Assembly (NCBI RefSeq): GCF_000208865.1
Contig: NC_018390.1
Coordinates: forward strand, 124,001 to 188,000
Direction of reading: 5' to 3'
DNA: 64,000 nt
Origin: Neospora caninum Liverpool
Taxonomy: Eukaryota; Apicomplexa; Conoidasida; Eucoccidiorida; Sarcocystidae
Under the pieces are notes generated by a model. That model ran no database searches. It saw only the letters and a list, made by a program, of their open reading frames with translations, and was not told where the DNA came from. How positions within the stretch are numbered: the first letter of the stretch is position 1; the number at the start of each line of letters is the position of its first letter. The translations under genes were made by a program, and so were the position numbers. Of this stretch, positions 33,401 to 45,332 are shown one piece after another.

Positions 33401-36400
33401 CTTCTCGCTCTACTTGCTGCTTCGCGTTCCGCTTCTTTGCCTCGGCCTCTCCTCGCAGGGCATTCGCGCCCTTGGCCGTCTTCTCGCGTCTTGCGTCCGC
33501 CGACTCTCTCTGCCTCTCGCTTCTCCCTGCGCTCTTCTCTCGCCACTGGGTGCTCTCGCTCGAAACCCCAATCGCACACCTCTGTCCAAGTGGCGAGCGA
33601 TCGAGAGCAGGGAAGAAGAAGAGAGAGAAGGAGAAGAAAGAGGGGCGAAGACTCGACAGAGGGACAGCCAGCGAAGAAGCACTTCTCAGATTGAGAGACA
33701 CCGAGGAAGAAGCGCAGATGCGAAGGCGCCAACGAGCAGACGAACAGATCGGGCTACAGACACGAGTGCCCTGCCTCAGTCGGATCTCCGATGCTCTGCG
33801 CGAGGCGGCCGAGTCCACCGTGAGCGAAGAAGATCTTCTTCTCTCCCAGTTCACATCAACATGGATTTCCACATTTCCTTCTCTTCGTATCCGAAAGGAA
33901 ACCACTTTCCTTCTTCTTCCGTTTCTTCTTCGAATGTTCGGCGGTCGGTCGGCGGCAGCGCGGAAGAAAGGCCGCTCACGCCCAGGGGAGCGCGTCCCTG
34001 CTCGTCGCTAGCTGTCTCTACACTTCCAGAAAGAAAGGACGTGCAAGTGCGCGATGGCGAGAGACGTTTCGGCTCCATCTTCTCGCCTCGGATTCTGTTT
34101 TCGTCGGGCTCTTCAGCGGCGGAAGTGTATGTCGCTCTCATCACCTGCTACTGCTTCCTCTTCCCAGACCGAAACTTTGTTCTGTTTTTCTGTGCCTCGC
34201 TTGAGCCGCTGCGGCTGCTTCTTCTGTCCCTTCACCTTCTCCTCTCCTCGACACGTGTCGAACTTGCACTCCTCCTGGACAGTCCGCCTCCCGTGGCGAC
34301 CGTTCCCCTTCCTCCGCCCCTTCGCGTCATCGAACCGGCCGCCCTCGGAGCAGCGACGGGCTCTCTCCTTTTCACGCTCCTCGTTCTTCGCTGGCATTCG
34401 CCTTCTTCCGCCGACCCGGTTCAGGCTGCAGCAGAAGCCGTCGAGCGCGCCGCGCAGGTGGCCGAGAGACGCAGGCCGAGAAACTGGTCAGTCCTCGTTT
34501 CCCGTTCCTCGCCCGCTCCTGCGCGTTCTGCCCCGCCCTTCAGTCCGTCATCTCCCCTGAACGGCGCGTCTCGCCGGTCGCCTCTCCCGCGCGTCGTCGA
34601 GTTCCTTTCCGGCAGCGTGGCCGACTCGGCGCACGTGTGTCGACACAGAAGGCGCCTTGAGTCTCGGCGAGACACGCAAAGGCAACGGCGCGCCTCGAGA
34701 GAAATGCAAGGTTACCGCGGACGGACCGAGACCGACGAATCCCTCGGAAACGGACAGAGGCGCCGCCTGACCGTCCACACAGCCCTGGAAGCTCCAGGAG
34801 ATCTTTCGTGTTCTTGTTCTCGCTCTGATTCTGCTTCGGTGGCTCCGAGTCCAATTTGCTCGTGTAGAGGTGAGGCGCATGCATCTACTCACCCTCGTCG
34901 CTCGTCACCGAGGCCCGACGAACGAGGAGAGGCGCCGCATGCAGACGAAAGGGCTGAACAAAAGAGCCCGACTCCTTCTTCGTCGTCGGCCCCTCCTGGA
35001 TCGGACGCACAGGCACCTGAAAGCACTACCGCGGCGACCGAAAAGACAATCCCCACTGCTGTCACACACACGCCTTCTTCCTCCTCCTCTTCTTCCTCTT
35101 CCTCTTCTTCCTCTTCCTCGTCTTCCTCTTCTGCTTCTTCGCTCCACCATCCACCTTCTCAGGTGTTTGCGAGAGAGCCTCGCCTTCCCTCGACCAGTCC
35201 CGTGTTTTCGGATCCAAAGGAAACCGTGTCCTATCTGACGACGACGCGGCTGTCGTCCGCCGCGCCAGCGTCTGCAGACGACGGGCGCGTGAAAATTCTG
35301 ACAGCTGCTGAGGCAGTGCGCGTGATCTCTGCGCTCCAGAAATTGCCGTGCTCTCTGCACACCCTGACCTCGATGCTCCACACGCTTCGGCTTCCCATCG
35401 ATCTTCATCTCGAAGAAAGGGAAAACACAGAAGAGAAGGGAGAGAAAGACGAGAAGGAAGAGAAAGACGAGAAGGAAGAGAAAGACGAGAAGGAAGAGAA
35501 AGACGAGAAGGGAGAGAAAGACGAGAAGGAAGAGAAGGACGAGAAGGGAGAGAAAGACGAGAAGGGAGAGAAAGACGAGAAGGAAGAGGAGGAAGCGAAA
35601 GGAGCGGAGGAGAAACGGCGAGGTGCCGTCGACCTTTCTGTCAGGAGAGAAGCGAAGGGAGACGGAGAGGGCGAGCCGCAAAGCGCTGCGTCTTTCTCCC
35701 AGGGAACCTCTCCTTTTTCGCCGCGGTCTCTCTCGTCTCGCGGATTTGCCTTTTCGGCAGCTTCGCCAGTCTCTCACCCTTCCCCGTTTCCGTGTTTCCC
35801 TGCGACGCGCGACAGGCGTTCACAGCAGGCCGCGGCGCCGCGGCCTGCTGTGAACCTCGCGCAAGTCTTGCCTCTCAGTGCCAAGAGCTGGAAGTTCCCA
35901 GGCTCGCCTTTCGCCTTGCCTTCTTCGAGAGCCGCGCCGCATGCGCTGTGCGGCCCCGACGAGCCTCTGGGTCTCCTCCAGTCGGTGCAAAAGTTGCAGC
36001 GGGCGCTGCCCGCAGACGCGGCGTGCTGCAAGCTCCGACTGATGGAAGGCGAAAAAGACAGAATGCGCGCCGTCGAGCAAAAGGTGAGGCGCACCGAGAA
36101 ACGCGCACGAGCAGAGACGCGGGAACAGAGCGCTCCGAAGCAAACGACGCCTGTGGGACACGGAACAGCGGATATCGCAAGAACAGAAAGGAAACACAGG
36201 AACAGAGAAAGAGACAGAGCATGCGCGTGTTGGTACAGAGACTGAAGAAGCGAGGAGGGGTTCCAAGGAAAGTGGAAAGAGAAAAGAACGGCTCTTGCAC
36301 AACAGGACGGAGAGAAAAAACACAGTAGCGCGCACCGCGCAGAGCCAGTTGAGGGGAGTCTCAAGAAGACCCGTTCTCTTCTCGTTTCCTCCTTGCGGCT

Positions 36401-39400
36401 TCCCGCGCTCGCCAGGCGCCGCATGCCACTCTGCCTTTTCTTCTCTGACAAAGGGAAAAGCCTCTGAGTTGTTCGTCGCTGTAAATGTGTAAATGTCGCC
36501 GCTTTCTTTCTTTCGGCCCCGCTGTCCTCTCTGCAGTTGCTGCCGATCGTGCGCCTGCCTCGGCCGCACGCGCGGCTCCAAATTCTTCACTGTGTCCTGA
36601 CACTTCGCGAGAGAGAACGCGCCCTGTTGCACTTCCTGCGCCTGCTTCACTCCGCATTTGTGGAGTGTCGGTCGAGCGCTGCCCTCTCCCGTTACGTTCA
36701 CCACCTTCGTCTGCTTTACCTCCTTCAAACGAAGGCCGACGCGCCCCAGCTCCTCGCCTCTTCCTTTTCCTCTGAGGCAGCCGGCGCGGGGCCCGACTCC
36801 TGTGGGGACGAGCAGGACGGGAAGACGCCGGAGGCGCGAGAGGCTGAGCGCGCAGACAGACAGGAAGAAGAGACCCTGCGCGACATTCTTCGCGCCTTGC
36901 ACGAGAAGCAGGACACGCAGGCGCTCTCCCCACAGGCTCAAGTCGTCCTCGCGCAACTCAGCGCTACTCACCTCGCCCTCCTCCAGGTGGTCCATCGAAC
37001 GGCGAGCGAAGGCGACGGCGCCCCAGAGACCAGAACTGAGAAGAACGGAGAGAAAACAGAGACAGGAGAGAGGCGGGACAGACTCTTTGAGGCCTTTGCA
37101 AGTCAATTGGCGCACGTTGAACTCGCTCTCGATGAATGCGGCTCCGGTACGCCGAAAAGAGCGACAGAGAGAGTCGCCTGTCGGAACATACAGAAGCAGT
37201 CGCCTTTTGGCCTTTCGCAGCAGGTGCACTCGCAACGGCGACCCTTCCCTTCTCCCCACTCGTCTCCGTGTTCCCGCCTTCGCATTCTCGTGTTTTCGAC
37301 AGGCGTGTCTTCGCTTTTCGGTTTTCCGTTTTGAGTTTCTTCGGTTTTAGGTTCTCTTTTTTTGAGGTTCGTTTTTTTTGTTTCAGGCGAGCCGTGCACT
37401 GCGGTGGCGATCAGAGAGACTGTAGACAGCGTGGACGCCCACCTCGCGGGGTTCGCGGAAGATCGGCGCTTCCTGTTTGTTGAACATTTTCGCTATCGAG
37501 ATGCGTACGCCCAGCCATTCACTTCGTTCCGTTCCTCCACTCCGTTTGCTTCGCCTCCTTCCGAGCGAAGAAAATCTGAGAAACCAGAGAAGAGAGTGGA
37601 GGACGAAGCAGAGCGCGAAAGGAAGCAAGAGACAGACGGGAACACTCCGAATCAAAGAAACCCTGAGAGCGAGGCAGTCGCCAATTTGGCATTCTACTGT
37701 CAACTCGGTGCGTCGTTCGCTTCGCGCGTTTCCCACTCTTTTCAAGGTCCTCACTTCTTCCTTCTGATCCCGTGCTTCCTTGCCCTCTATATAGCCACGC
37801 ACACTCTCGCCTATGGCCTCTCTTCTCTCTGTCTCTGTGTCTCTTTTTGGCTTCTTGGTTTCTTCTTTGCGCGCGTTTAAACTGCTTTTCGTGCTCTTTG
37901 TCTTGCTCGTCCTACGCTCTCTCTTCTCACGGGGCCTCATGTCCCCGTGGCTTTTTTTTTCGCTGTTCGTTCCTTCCCCCTGTTGGCTGTCTCCTCGGTG
38001 CCTCTTACAATTCGCCCTCTTTCTCTCTTTTCACGCAGCTGAGGAAGCCTGGCGACGCCTGCAGGCGCACGCGGATGCCGTGGCGGCGAGTGCACAGACG
38101 CTTCTCGAGAGCGATTGGGCGATGCCTTCTTCGCGCGCGTCCTGTCACCAGAAGAGAGACTGCCCAGAAGACAGGACCGCGGAAGCGGAGGTCGAGGGAG
38201 ACAGCACTAGGTGGAAGCATCTGGTGTGCGAGGCGCTGTTGCGCCTTCAAGAACTGCGAACCTACCTCGGAGGTGTTCGGGAAGCTTCGTGAGTGACGCG
38301 AGAGGCAAATACGAAATGTGGAGGGCCAGGGGGGAGAGAAGAAAGACAACAGGAACGAGGACCGAGGGCGGCGCCACAGTGAGGGGGAAAGGCAACTTGG
38401 GGTCAGAGTAGGCCGCAAAACGGGCGCGGAGGAAAGCCGCAGGACAGAAAGAAAAGAGCCCACGAAAAGACGGAACGTTTGGGCGCTACTGGTTTAGTCG
38501 AAGAAGGAGCGAACCGCTCGGTTTGTTTTTCTTTCCATTTTCTCGTGAAAAGGTTTTCCCACTTGTTTTCCTCTGTCCTGGTTTCTCGTCTTTCCTTTCA
38601 GAGTGTTCATTCAAAACCACGCGCGCGAGCTGTCAGAAATCTTTCCGACCTACACCTTCCTGCAGACTCTCGCTCCCAACTCGCCAGTCTCTGCTTGCGG
38701 CCTGTTCCCCCCCTTGCCCACGTCTCCCGCGTCTTCCTCTCTTGCCTCTGCTCCTTCTTCGGCTCTCTCTCGGACGGGAGACAGCGCTGCTCCATTCGCT
38801 GCTCCTGGCGTGTCTTCTCTTTCCCTCTCTCATTCCGCTGGCTCCGCGGCGAGTCGCGTACCCGAACGTTCCGCGCCTCTTCCCTGTGCGCCTGCCTCGA
38901 GTTCGCCTCTCTCCTCTCCCCTCTCCTCTTCGTGCGCACTTTCTCCCGTAGACGTACAGCGAAACTGGCCAACCGGAACTGCGCGTGACGCAGGCGCAGA
39001 GCGCGAGAGAGATCAACCGCGCACGTGGGCGTCCGTCGTATCTGGCCGGGTGTCTGTACACCCGAGTGAAGGCGCTCCGAGCCGAGAAGAAGAATCCGAG
39101 AAAGAAGACGTGATTGCTTCCTCTGCTTCATTCCCGCCTATCGGGCGAGGGATGCACGAGGTGACAAAGACATTGAGCGAGAGGGGGACGAGAGACGAGG
39201 CGGTCATGGCAGACGAGAAGCCAAGAGTGGAAGAAGAGAAGGGAGAAGAACAAGAAGAACAGGGTGTAGATTGGGAAAAGAGTGTGCGCGCGGGATCTCT
39301 GCTTCCAGTGTCCACAACAGCGGGAGCACAAGCTGAAGAAGACAAAATCGAGCACTTCCCTTCCTTTCCTCCGCCGTCTTCGTCGTGTGCGTCGTCTTCT

Positions 39401-42400
39401 CGTGATGACCTGTGCTCGCCCCACACGGCAGGTCTGGAGCCGTCAGAGACAGGAGACGCCTGTATCCCTCTTCCTGGAGAGCTCGAGAGGACCGCCAAAG
39501 AGGAGTCAGCGAGAAAAGCGTCGAAAGAGCACGAACCGGGGACCGACAGAGTGCTCGAGGCTGAGCACAGCTTAGAACACGAGGGCGACCCGGACATGGA
39601 AGAGGACAGAGGCGAGGGGAGATTGGCGACTTTTCTGGGTAGCGATGCCATGTGTCGTCGTACCCCTTCTGTTTCGCGTTCGGATTTCTTGGCGGGTTCG
39701 GCGCGCGATTTTCCGCTGTCAGTGTCGGCGCAAGCCGGTTTCGGAGTCTCTGCCGTTGAAGGAGAGAAGAGCATCAGCTCCCCTCTCTCGCCTGCTTCTC
39801 CCCCTTTAACAGGTCTAACTTCTCTTGCTGCGTCCTTCACCTTGTCGCCATGCCAATCGGAGCCTCTATCCAGAGTGCTGAATGCCACCGAACCTCAGTC
39901 CAAGAATCCATCTCCGTCCAGTTCCCTGCAAACATCCTCCCTTGGTCTCCCTGTCCCCGCTCCCTCTTCCTCGTCTCCCTTCGCCTGTGCTATAAAAGCG
40001 CCCTCTTCTTCCCCGTCTCATTTCGCTTCCTCTTCTTTCTCCTCTTCCTCTTCTTCCCCTTCTCATTTCGCTTCCTCTTCTTTCTCCTCTTCCTCTTCTT
40101 CCCCTTCTCATTTCGCTTCCTCTTCTTTCTCCTCTTCCTCTTCTTCCCCTTCTCACTTCGCTTCCTCTTCTTCCTCCTCTTCCTCTTCTTCCTTCTCTTC
40201 CTCTTGTTCTCTCTGGGCTCGCGAGCCTGTCGTTTGCGAGAGACGGGCGTTTGCTCCAGAGGCAGAGACGGTGCAAGAAAGCGAGGGGCTCTGCTCTGTT
40301 GTCCAGGAGCAAGACTTCCGCGATGACCTTCGCCGCCTCTCTTCCCTGCAGCTCGAGGCGGAGTGGATCGACGTAGGCTCCGCTTTCGAGGTGCCAGGCG
40401 GCGCTCGGGAAGACGGCGAAGGGGAAAAACTCGAAGCGAAGGAGAAGGCGCGAGGCTTTTCCGTCACAGAAAATCTGCGACAATCTTTGGTGCGCCTTCA
40501 GGAAACGTTGGCAAGTCTCCCCAGACAATCTCCAGGCAGATCCGATTCTCCCTTCTCGTCTTCTCAGCCGTGCGTCTCTTCTTCCAGCTCTCCTTCGAAC
40601 TCTCCGTTGTCCGCCTCTCTCCCTGGGTCATCCCCAACTTCTCTTCCTTCCTCTTCTCTTCCCTCTTCTTCCTCTTCTCTTCCTCCTTCCTCTTCTTCTC
40701 TTCCTCCTTCCTCTTCTTCTCTTCCTCCTTCCTCTTCTTCTCTTCCTCCTTCCTCTTCTTCTCTTCCTCCTTCCTCTTCTTCTCTTCCTTCTTCCTCTTC
40801 TTCTCTTCCCTCTTCTTCCTCTTCTTCTCTTCCTCCTTCCTCTTCTTCTCTTCCTCCTTCCTCTTCTTCTCTCCCTGGCGGTGGCATCACAGGTCGGCTG
40901 CGCGTTCGCGTGGTTCGTTGTCTCGAGGGCGTCGAGGGCGCCCGCCAGGCCGACTTGGAAGCGAGACAGAGGGAAGATGATAGAGGAGAAGAGAAGGGAG
41001 ACGAGAGAGAAGAAGACAGAGGAGACGAGAGAGATGAAAGGAACATCGAGACGCCAAGTAGAGAAGACGCGGAAAGCTTGGACAGCCCGGAGACAGTCGG
41101 AGTGCCGAGTCTGACCGACAGCAGTCGAGATTCCCCGCTTTTGCGCGTCTCTGTCGAAGAAGCGCGAGGAACGCATGACCCGAATCGAAAGGCTGAAACT
41201 GAGGAAGAGGAGAGATGTGGGGAGGGAGGTTTTGCTTCTCTGGCAACCATCGCTCTGCCTCCCGGAGGGCGAGGGCTGAAACATAGACCAGAAGAACTTG
41301 AGCTGGAGATGGACGCATGGGGCGAAGGCGGAGACGAGGAAGACTGTAGGGGCGAGCCGAGAGCGCAGAGCATTTCCCCCCCTGTCGAGTCTCTGCCTAC
41401 TTCCCCCGTGTTGTCCTCAGCAGAGACGTCTTCTCTTCAGGCCACGGAGAGACGCGTTCCGTGCCGAGCGCCCTCTTCGCTTCTCGCCGCCCCGACGCGT
41501 CCAACATCCCCTTCAAAAAGGCCTGAAAACGCGCTCCCCGGCAGGCCTCTCGTCGTGCGGGGACAAACCGCTGCCACTCTGAGCTCGACCGTCTCTTCGT
41601 CTTTGCCTGCTTCCCGTTCGCGTGACTCCGCATGGGCTTATCGAGGGTGTTCGTCGGGCGCCTCGTGTTCTCTTCTCGTGCCTTCGAGAGCTCCTGCGAG
41701 GCAGCCCGAGAAGCGGCGGTGGAGCGTCTCTTCGGCGAATCCGTCTCTCGTGTTTTCGGCCTCGTCGCTGACAAACTCGCACCGGCAACTCGTGCGAGAG
41801 ACGCAGCCCTGTCCAGGCGCTGCTTCGTCGCGGTGTCCAAAGACGCGTTCGTTCTCAGACGCGCATGCGCTGCGACGCCCGAGCCTCTCCGCCTCTTCTG
41901 GTTCTCACCTCTCTGCGCCTAGCCCGCCGATGAGTCCTTCGCAGGAAAAGGCGATGCTCGGAGAGGAGACGCGCGAGGCGTCACTCTCGGCTTCTGGGAA
42001 AGTGCCTGGAGGGGGGGTTGTCCCTCTGTCTCAGGGCCCTCTTCCCTCGCGGTCTCTCTCTCTTGCGTTCTCTTCTTTCTCGACGCATCGAAGAAGTGGG
42101 GACGCCAAACCCGGAGCCGCCTTGGCGATGAAGGCCTGTCGGCCGCCAGGGGCCGAGGCGGCGGAGCACAAGCCGGAGATGCGGGCCCCGAAAGGAGACA
42201 CTGTCCTGCGGCGACGGGACAGTGCAGGACGGCTGACGCACCACCTCGTCGGCGTTGGACTCGCGGAGGGCGAAGGACGAGAAAGAGGGAAGGAAGAGGC
42301 ACGCAGATGTGGCCAGGCGAAGGAGGGGAACAAGTGTGCAAGATCGAACAGCGGCGGTTTCGCTGCTGCAGAGACGAGAAGAAACGAACTGGGAGCGGGA

Positions 42401-43795
42401 GGTTCCCCCGCCGGCGGAGAAGAAGCGAGGGCCGGGAGACAGGGTGCACATCTCGTGTTTGTCAAGAGCGGACGCGCGACTCCATCGGACGAGGGAGACA
42501 CGAGAGCCATCAAAGCAGAGCAACTGCACGCGCAGGCGCCTCTTCCACACGCCGCCTCGAGCCTTCTTGCCCCGAGAGCGGGGCAGAAACTCGCGAGGGG
42601 ACGCATTAGTCTGGTCTTTCCCTTTCAGGAGAGAGAAGAGAGACGCGAAGCGGCACAGAACGGCAAAGGCAAACCCGAGAAGAAAGTGTCGAGGGAGTGG
42701 GAAACTGCATCCAAGCAGAAGGAGACCGGGACGAGGAAAGGAGCTGAGAAGACGGGAAAGAAGGCAGCGGAGACGGTCGACGCAGGAAGACGGAAGGACC
42801 GGAGAGACCAACGCGAAGACGCTGACGGGGGCAAGCAGACGGGCAACACACCTGGCGTTTTGGTGTCTTCCAAGGAGCAGAAAGGCATGCGAAAGGCAAG
42901 CGGAGCGCAGCCGCGAGGCGATCGAAAGGCCGAAGACGAGGCCAAAGTGAAGAGCGTCTCCAATACAGCGGATGCCGAAGGGAACAGGACGCAAGACGTG
43001 AACGAGGAAACCGACGAGGTAGTCGGAAAGGCAACAGAAGACGACAAAGAGACGGGAAGACAGCGTAGTTCGGAGGAAACCTGGCGAGTTAGAGAAATGC
43101 CACGTGCGTCGTCCACCGCGACTGCGCTCCACGCAACATCGCCCGGTGCGGTCCGCGGTGTACATACACCCGAGCGTCCAGGTGTACATACATTTGAGAG
43201 GGACGCAGTTGGATTTCTCCCGTTTCTTTCGCGGCCAATGTTTTCGCCGGGATCCCCGGCGACCTCTAACCTGAACCCGTCAGCCAGTGCGTCGTCTCCG
43301 CCTCCTTTCTGCGCGCAACCCTCGTCGTCGCCTTTCTGTGGTGGGAAGCCGTCGTCGCCCCGTCGCCTTTCCCCTTCCCGAGTGCTCCACACGTTCTCGC
43401 CTTTCGCCTCTTCGCTGTTCGGTTCCTTCCTTGCCTCGCGCTCGCGACTGTTCGAAGAGCGAGACGACGCAGCCGCGGAATCGAAAGACAGAGGGGAAGA
43501 AGATATCCAGCGAGTCAGCACAACTGCGTGCGGAGAACCGCCCCTCGTTCCCGAAGTCCAGTGCTTTCGACTGCCCGACGACCAGGAGAGAGACGATAGA
43601 GAAGACTGCTCTGTCCTCTCCTCCCCCAAGTTTCTTCACAGTGAAGATGACGAAGAGCGACGAGAGGGAACCAGCGAGGCGGGGAAGTTGAACGTTTCCG
43701 CCGCGTCTTTTTCAGGGTTCTCAGACGCATCTCTCCACAACGAACAAGGCCTCATCACAGAGAGAGACGAGGGTCCAGGCGGCTATGACTTCTAG
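30478..43795 (+). CDS. Giant multi-pass membrane protein with a degenerate formin FH2-like region
   Basis: Exons 30478-31637, 32165-36083, 36537-37146, 37387-37707, 38039-38288 and 38602-43795 join with phase kept at every GT/AG pair, giving 3817 residues. Hydrophobic segments lie at about 340-386, 465-487, 725-755, 765-830, 1040-1085 and 1114-1134. A helical region from about 1430 to 2110 follows the formin FH2 order: an AQNL-like helix (AAEAVRVISALQKLP), a ..LQRALPAD.. helix, then RAVEQKLLPIVRLPR and RLQILHCVLTL (FH2 'VEqFLLels.iPRl..RL..llf'), later LAHVELALDE and EEAWRRLQAHADAV. The FH2 hallmark GNYxN is absent. The last 1700 residues are low-complexity Ser/Pro/Glu with Ser-rich tandem repeats. 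Formins nucleate and elongate actin filaments; activity here is not assured. The gene itself is well supported; the FH2 assignment rests on pattern matching (about 0.5). Confidence 0.85.
31700..31760. repeat. TA microsatellite in intron 1 of the FH2-like gene
   Basis: TATATA and TATGTA units lie in the intron 31638-32164. Confidence 0.85.
32646..32657. repeat. Palindrome GTGTACGTACAC inside coding sequence
   Basis: A perfect 12-bp palindrome, a variant of the GTGTACATACAC element, is translated as part of VYVHLT. Confidence 0.8.
35070..35140 (+). repeat. Poly-Ser coding microsatellite
   Basis: TCN/TCT/TCC triplets encode about 20 consecutive serines in exon 2 of the FH2-like gene. Confidence 0.9.
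35433..35594 (+). repeat. 18-bp tandem repeat encoding EKEEKD/EKGEKD
   Basis: Nine near-identical 18-base units insert a highly charged Lys/Glu/Asp segment directly after the first FH2-like helix. Period and phase keep the frame open. Confidence 0.95.
35818..35855. repeat. Perfect 38-bp palindrome inside coding sequence
   Basis: Two 19-base arms with no spacer, running from GTTCACAGCAGG at the left to CCTGCTGTGAAC at the right. It lies in exon 2 of the FH2-like gene and is translated across the residues SQQAAAPRPAV. The arms are very GC-rich, so the mRNA could form a strong hairpin and the DNA a cruciform. Confidence 0.97.
39048..39066. repeat. Degenerate copy of the GTGTACATACACCCGAG element
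   Basis: GGGTGTCTGTACACCCGAG resembles the copy at 43157 including its 3' CCCGAG. It is translated in a different frame from that copy. Confidence 0.55.
40006..40190 (+). repeat. 45-bp tandem repeat encoding Ser-rich SHFASSSF units
   Basis: Three to four units with an exact 45-base period (TTTCGC at 40021, 40066 and 40111, with a variant at 40156) encode a 15-residue Ser-rich unit in exon 6 of the FH2-like gene. Confidence 0.93.
40640..40872 (+). repeat. 21-bp tandem repeat encoding LPPSSSS
   Basis: About eleven units of CTTCCTCC plus TTCCTCTTCTTCT encode Leu-Pro-Pro-Ser4 in exon 6 of the FH2-like gene. Some units carry Leu-Pro-Ser variants. Confidence 0.95.
43157..43198. repeat. Two tandem copies of the GGTGTACATACACCCGAG element
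   Basis: The first copy (43157-43174) is a perfect GGTGTA-CA-TACACC inverted repeat. The second (43181-43198) is degenerate on its right arm. In frame they give GVHTPE and GVHTFE. Confidence 0.8.
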
Positions 43796-44079
43796 TCCAC
43801 TTGACACTGTCTTTCGTGCACTTTTTGAAATCCAGCACGAAACCAGCGAGGCCACTGGGTTGCAGAAGCGGCGCATGTCACACGTCTGGCTGTTTTTTCA
43901 ACATTCGTCTCTTCGTTGCCTCATAATTTATCGCGCCAAACAGCGAGGAAAACACCTCTTCACATCTACGGTTTCCTCGGGGCATGCATATACTCGCATT
44001 TGGTTTTTCCGAAACGCTAAGCACTCACGTCACTTTCAACCGCCAGGTATATGCATTTCCTCTAACTCTCTCTTTCCAT

Positions 44080-44106
44080 ATATATATATATATATATATA
44101 TTGTAG
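44080..44106. repeat. (TA)n microsatellite
   Basis: A TA run of about 24 bases lies 0.3 kb downstream of the FH2-like gene. Confidence 0.9.
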
Positions 44107-45045
44107 ATATGGGTCTATATATACCTGCATGAGTAGAGTTCGTTTGGGTGGCAGATCTTTATGCTCCGAGAGAGACGAGTTTGCTGTGTGAGAAACGCGA
44201 TTCATACTTTTGAGAAACGGTCCTTGTTTGTGGTTAGCGGCGTTTTGCGTTTGAGACAAATCAGCGAGACTGCCAGTTTCAGTCGGCTGTCGTTTGCGGA
44301 GACACAACGGGGAGCAGACGCCTGGTTGCATGCGCCGGCTTCTAGCGCAGCAACCCGGTCGTATCTGTTTTTTCAGATAAAAACGACGTCGGAGTTTTGG
44401 ATCTCAAAAGGCTTGTTATCCGGGTTCAACTTTCCAAAGAGAATAAAACCCCCCAAAAACAACTCTCGGTGCGTACAGCATTTGCGCTCATTCCACATGC
44501 CCCGGCATCCCTCTGGATTTGTATATCTCTACAGAAAGATTAGCATGCGCGTACGCATGCACCTCTATGTGGTTTATCAGTATAATAAAATGCAGGAACA
44601 TTTACTAGATGCAACTGTGTAAAAGTCGGGTAAAGTACAAAGGACGAATGTTCTTGAGTGTCTTCGGCGTCTGGTGGACGGCGAACAGATGAAAAGATTG
44701 CCGCAACATCTGCGGGAGTGTGCCGCACCTCGCAGCTATTGTTGGAGGACTTTCACTTTGGCTTTTCCCCTCTGGAAGAACTGTTCTCATCTTCAGTCTT
44801 CTAACCTCTCTCTTTGGTGTTCATGAAACCCTCGCGCCACGGAGGTTAGGCATGCGCTGTGCGCTCAGCTAGCGCTGTCGTTCTCAAGGCACAAGCGTGG
44901 GCGGCATGACTCCCCCGCCGGCACCTAGAAAGCTAAGCACGGCTAAGCTGATCCATGCTGCATCCACAAATGTACACATGTGGACATACAGATAGACAGA
45001 GCTACGTGCGTAGATTGCCCTGCGTCTCTGTTATTGTAAACTATA

Positions 45046-45066
45046 AATACATATATATACATATAC

Positions 45067-45099
<33 letters not shown>

Positions 45100-45108
45100 C
45101 ATACATGT
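45046..45108. repeat. (ATATAC/TA)n microsatellite
   Basis: ATATAC units lead into a pure TA run in the convergent gap before EMC2. Confidence 0.9.
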
Positions 45109-45254
45109 GGGGTGATGCGTGGCGGAAAGGGGGATGAGAGGCACAGGGGAAAAGCTGAGGTAAAGCAGCGAGTTTTTCTTTTCCGACCGGGCACCCCTTT
45201 CCGCTGGTTAGGACGTTCCCAGGCGGAGAAAAGGAGACACATGGCTATGTTTGC

Positions 45255-45332
45255 TGCTCTCTCCCTTCCTCGGTCTCTCGCCAGGCGTCGCCCCTGTCCG
45301 GTCTTTGCATGCGTTCTCCGGAGACTCCCGAC
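45255..45332. repeat. Dispersed repeat, copy 1 (intergenic)
   Basis: About 75 bases around CGGTCTTTGCATGCGTTCTC are roughly 90% identical by eye to 46500-46577, which lies in an EMC2 exon. Confidence 0.8.

Noticed and set aside
35820..37259. 479-codon minus open frame
   Set aside because: Opposite strand of exons 2-3 of the FH2-like gene, which join in phase and show homology.
44850..44945. GC-rich stretch with GGTTAGG- and CTAAGC-like words, possible small RNA gene
   Set aside because: No tRNA cloverleaf, box A/B pair or 5S rRNA structure could be built.
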